Shown: positions 5,272 through 5,867 of the stretch, piece after piece
Numbering within the stretch: the first letter of the stretch is position 1
Layout: each line of letters starts with the position of its first letter
Assembly (NCBI GenBank): GCA_023818865.1
Contig: JAMWDF010000149.1
Coordinates: 1 to 5,867, forward strand
Direction: 5' to 3'
DNA: 5,867 bases
Source: Candidatus Omnitrophota bacterium
Lineage (GTDB): Bacteria > Ratteibacteria > UBA8468 > B48-G9 > DSTR01
The notes under the pieces: model-generated
Told to the model about the DNA's origin: nothing
Databases searched by the model: none
What the model saw: the letters and a program-made list of their open reading frames with translations, nothing else
Translations under genes and position numbers: made by a program

Positions 5272-5867
5272 ATGAAATCCTGCCAGAACTTTCCGGTGGG
5301 AGTTCTGGTTCTTGTCCTGCCAGAGAATCCTGGGGAAGTGGAAAAGCAGGCAGCCTTAGAATTACGCAACGCCCTTTTTCAGATGTCCCGGAAGCAGGTC
5401 CCAGTGTTAGGGGCTAAACACTCTCACCTCGGTGACCGAATAGGGTTGTACTTTGGAGGGAGAGCGGCCCAGCAGTCAGGTTTTCGGCTCTCCAAACTTC
5501 CCGGAAACACCGTGGAGATTTCCAGGCTCAACCAACACAATTTTATCTTTCGGGGTGAAGGGGAACGCGGCTTGTTGGAGGCCATTTATACCTGGCTGGA
5601 ATTTCTGGGATGCCGCTGGTTCCATCCCCAAGTGAGTTTCTACCCCAGGCGCGAGACCGTACCCATTCCCGAAAATTTTCACTATACTGCTTCTTTCGCC
5701 TACCGAGACGCTCTCTGGAAAGTTCCTGGAGAAGATGGCGACTGGTCCAGCCGGAACCGCCTTAACGGCTGTTTCGCCGGTTTGGAGAAAAGACATGGTC
5801 GTTTCTGGGGGTGGGAACCGTTCACTCACAGTTTTTACCAGATGGTCCCACCAAGAATTTACGGTCA
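5272..5867 (+). CDS. DUF4838 domain protein, N-terminal part (cut by window end)
   Basis: The frame stays open for 198 codons to the window edge. Residues about 10-135 form a GH67 (alpha-glucuronidase) N-terminal-like alpha/beta domain: VLVLPENPGEVEKQAALEL, then RIGLYFGG, FIFRGEGERGLLEAIYTWLE and LGCRWFHP, the classic 'G...a.Y.fLE..GcRWf.P' block of DUF4838 proteins. From about 145, SFAYRD, SSRNRLNG and HSFYQMVPPRIYG match the start of the DUF4838 region itself. Family members lie in glycan-use loci and are thought to be glycosidase-like, but no activity is established to my knowledge. Full proteins are usually over 500 residues, so most is missing. No signal peptide is seen. ATG 5272 has no clear ribosome binding site; starting 4 nt after the cyclase stop suggests translational coupling. 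GTG 5239 (overlapping the cyclase) and GTG 5296 are alternatives. Confidence 0.85.
   Translation, partial: MKSCQNFPVGVLVLVLPENPGEVEKQAALELRNALFQMSRKQVPVLGAKHSHLGDRIGLYFGGRAAQQSGFRLSKLPGNTVEISRLNQHNFIFRGEGERGLLEAIYTWLEFLGCRWFHPQVSFYPRRETVPIPENFHYTASFAYRDALWKVPGEDGDWSSRNRLNGCFAGLEKRHGRFWGWEPFTHSFYQMVPPRIYG
5283..5308 (+). promoter_or_regulatory. Strong RNA hairpin just inside the DUF4838 start
   Basis: CCAGAACT (5283-5290) and AGTTCTGG (5301-5308) are perfectly complementary. In RNA the stem continues inward with two G-U pairs and one C-G pair, leaving a CGGU tetraloop, for 11 pairs in all. It begins 8 nt after the ATG and is followed by TTCTTGTCCT, a weak U-rich tail. It could slow initiation of the DUF4838 protein or end part of the cyclase transcript. 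A 10-bp direct repeat, TCCTGCCAGA, overlaps its left arm (5278-5287) and recurs at 5315-5324. Confidence 0.4.

Noticed and set aside
5476..5829. A 117-residue minus-strand open frame near the right edge
   Set aside because: The plus strand here encodes recognisable DUF4838 blocks (LGCRWFHP, HSFYQMVPP), so this is a shadow.

Overview
The window looks like bacterial chromosome of mid GC content with tightly packed genes, from an organism that degrades complex carbohydrates. It holds a GH116/DUF608 glycoside hydrolase, the start of a DUF4838 protein with a GH67-like N-terminal fold, and a remnant or short form of a secreted protein that resembles the start of a LamG/concanavalin-like lectin. This combination is common in poorly cultured polysaccharide degraders (PVC-type, Armatimonadota-like or candidate-phylum bacteria). 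That placement is inference, since no rRNA or marker gene is present. No tRNA, CRISPR array, insertion sequence or phage gene was seen.

Layout. (1) 51-305, minus strand: a small exported protein whose reading frame is closed by TAG just as a LamG-like fold would begin. (2) 306-416: a compact divergent control region. A near-consensus promoter fires left, a weaker one fires right, their -35 boxes abut, and an inverted repeat lies over the rightward -35. (3) 417-2897, plus strand: an 826-residue GH116-family hydrolase with a full catalytic domain and a basic tail. (4) 2916-3875, minus strand: a DUF523-DUF1722 fusion (TudS-like Fe-S domain plus YbgA-like domain), convergent with the hydrolase and only 18 bp from it. 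(5) 3876-3986: a second divergent intergenic region with a very good sigma70-like promoter driving (6) 3987-5267, plus strand: a PAS-PAS-GGDEF diguanylate cyclase with an intact active site and I-site, and a cysteine-bearing first PAS domain. (7) 5272 to the window end, plus strand: the first 198 codons of a DUF4838 protein, starting 4 nt after the cyclase stop and so probably cotranscribed with it. A strong RNA hairpin lies just inside its start.

How the parts may work together. The two sugar-related genes are probably part of a glycan-use capability, with GH116 acting inside the cell on a beta-linked glycoside because it has no signal peptide. The cyclase shares a transcript with the DUF4838 gene, which would link c-di-GMP signalling to carbohydrate metabolism. 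The DUF523-DUF1722 gene has its own orientation and seems unrelated (thiobase or stress metabolism). The most interesting points are the cyclase/DUF4838 junction with its hairpin, the Cys motif in the sensor PAS, the shared divergent promoter upstream of GH116, and the abruptly ended secreted protein at the left edge.
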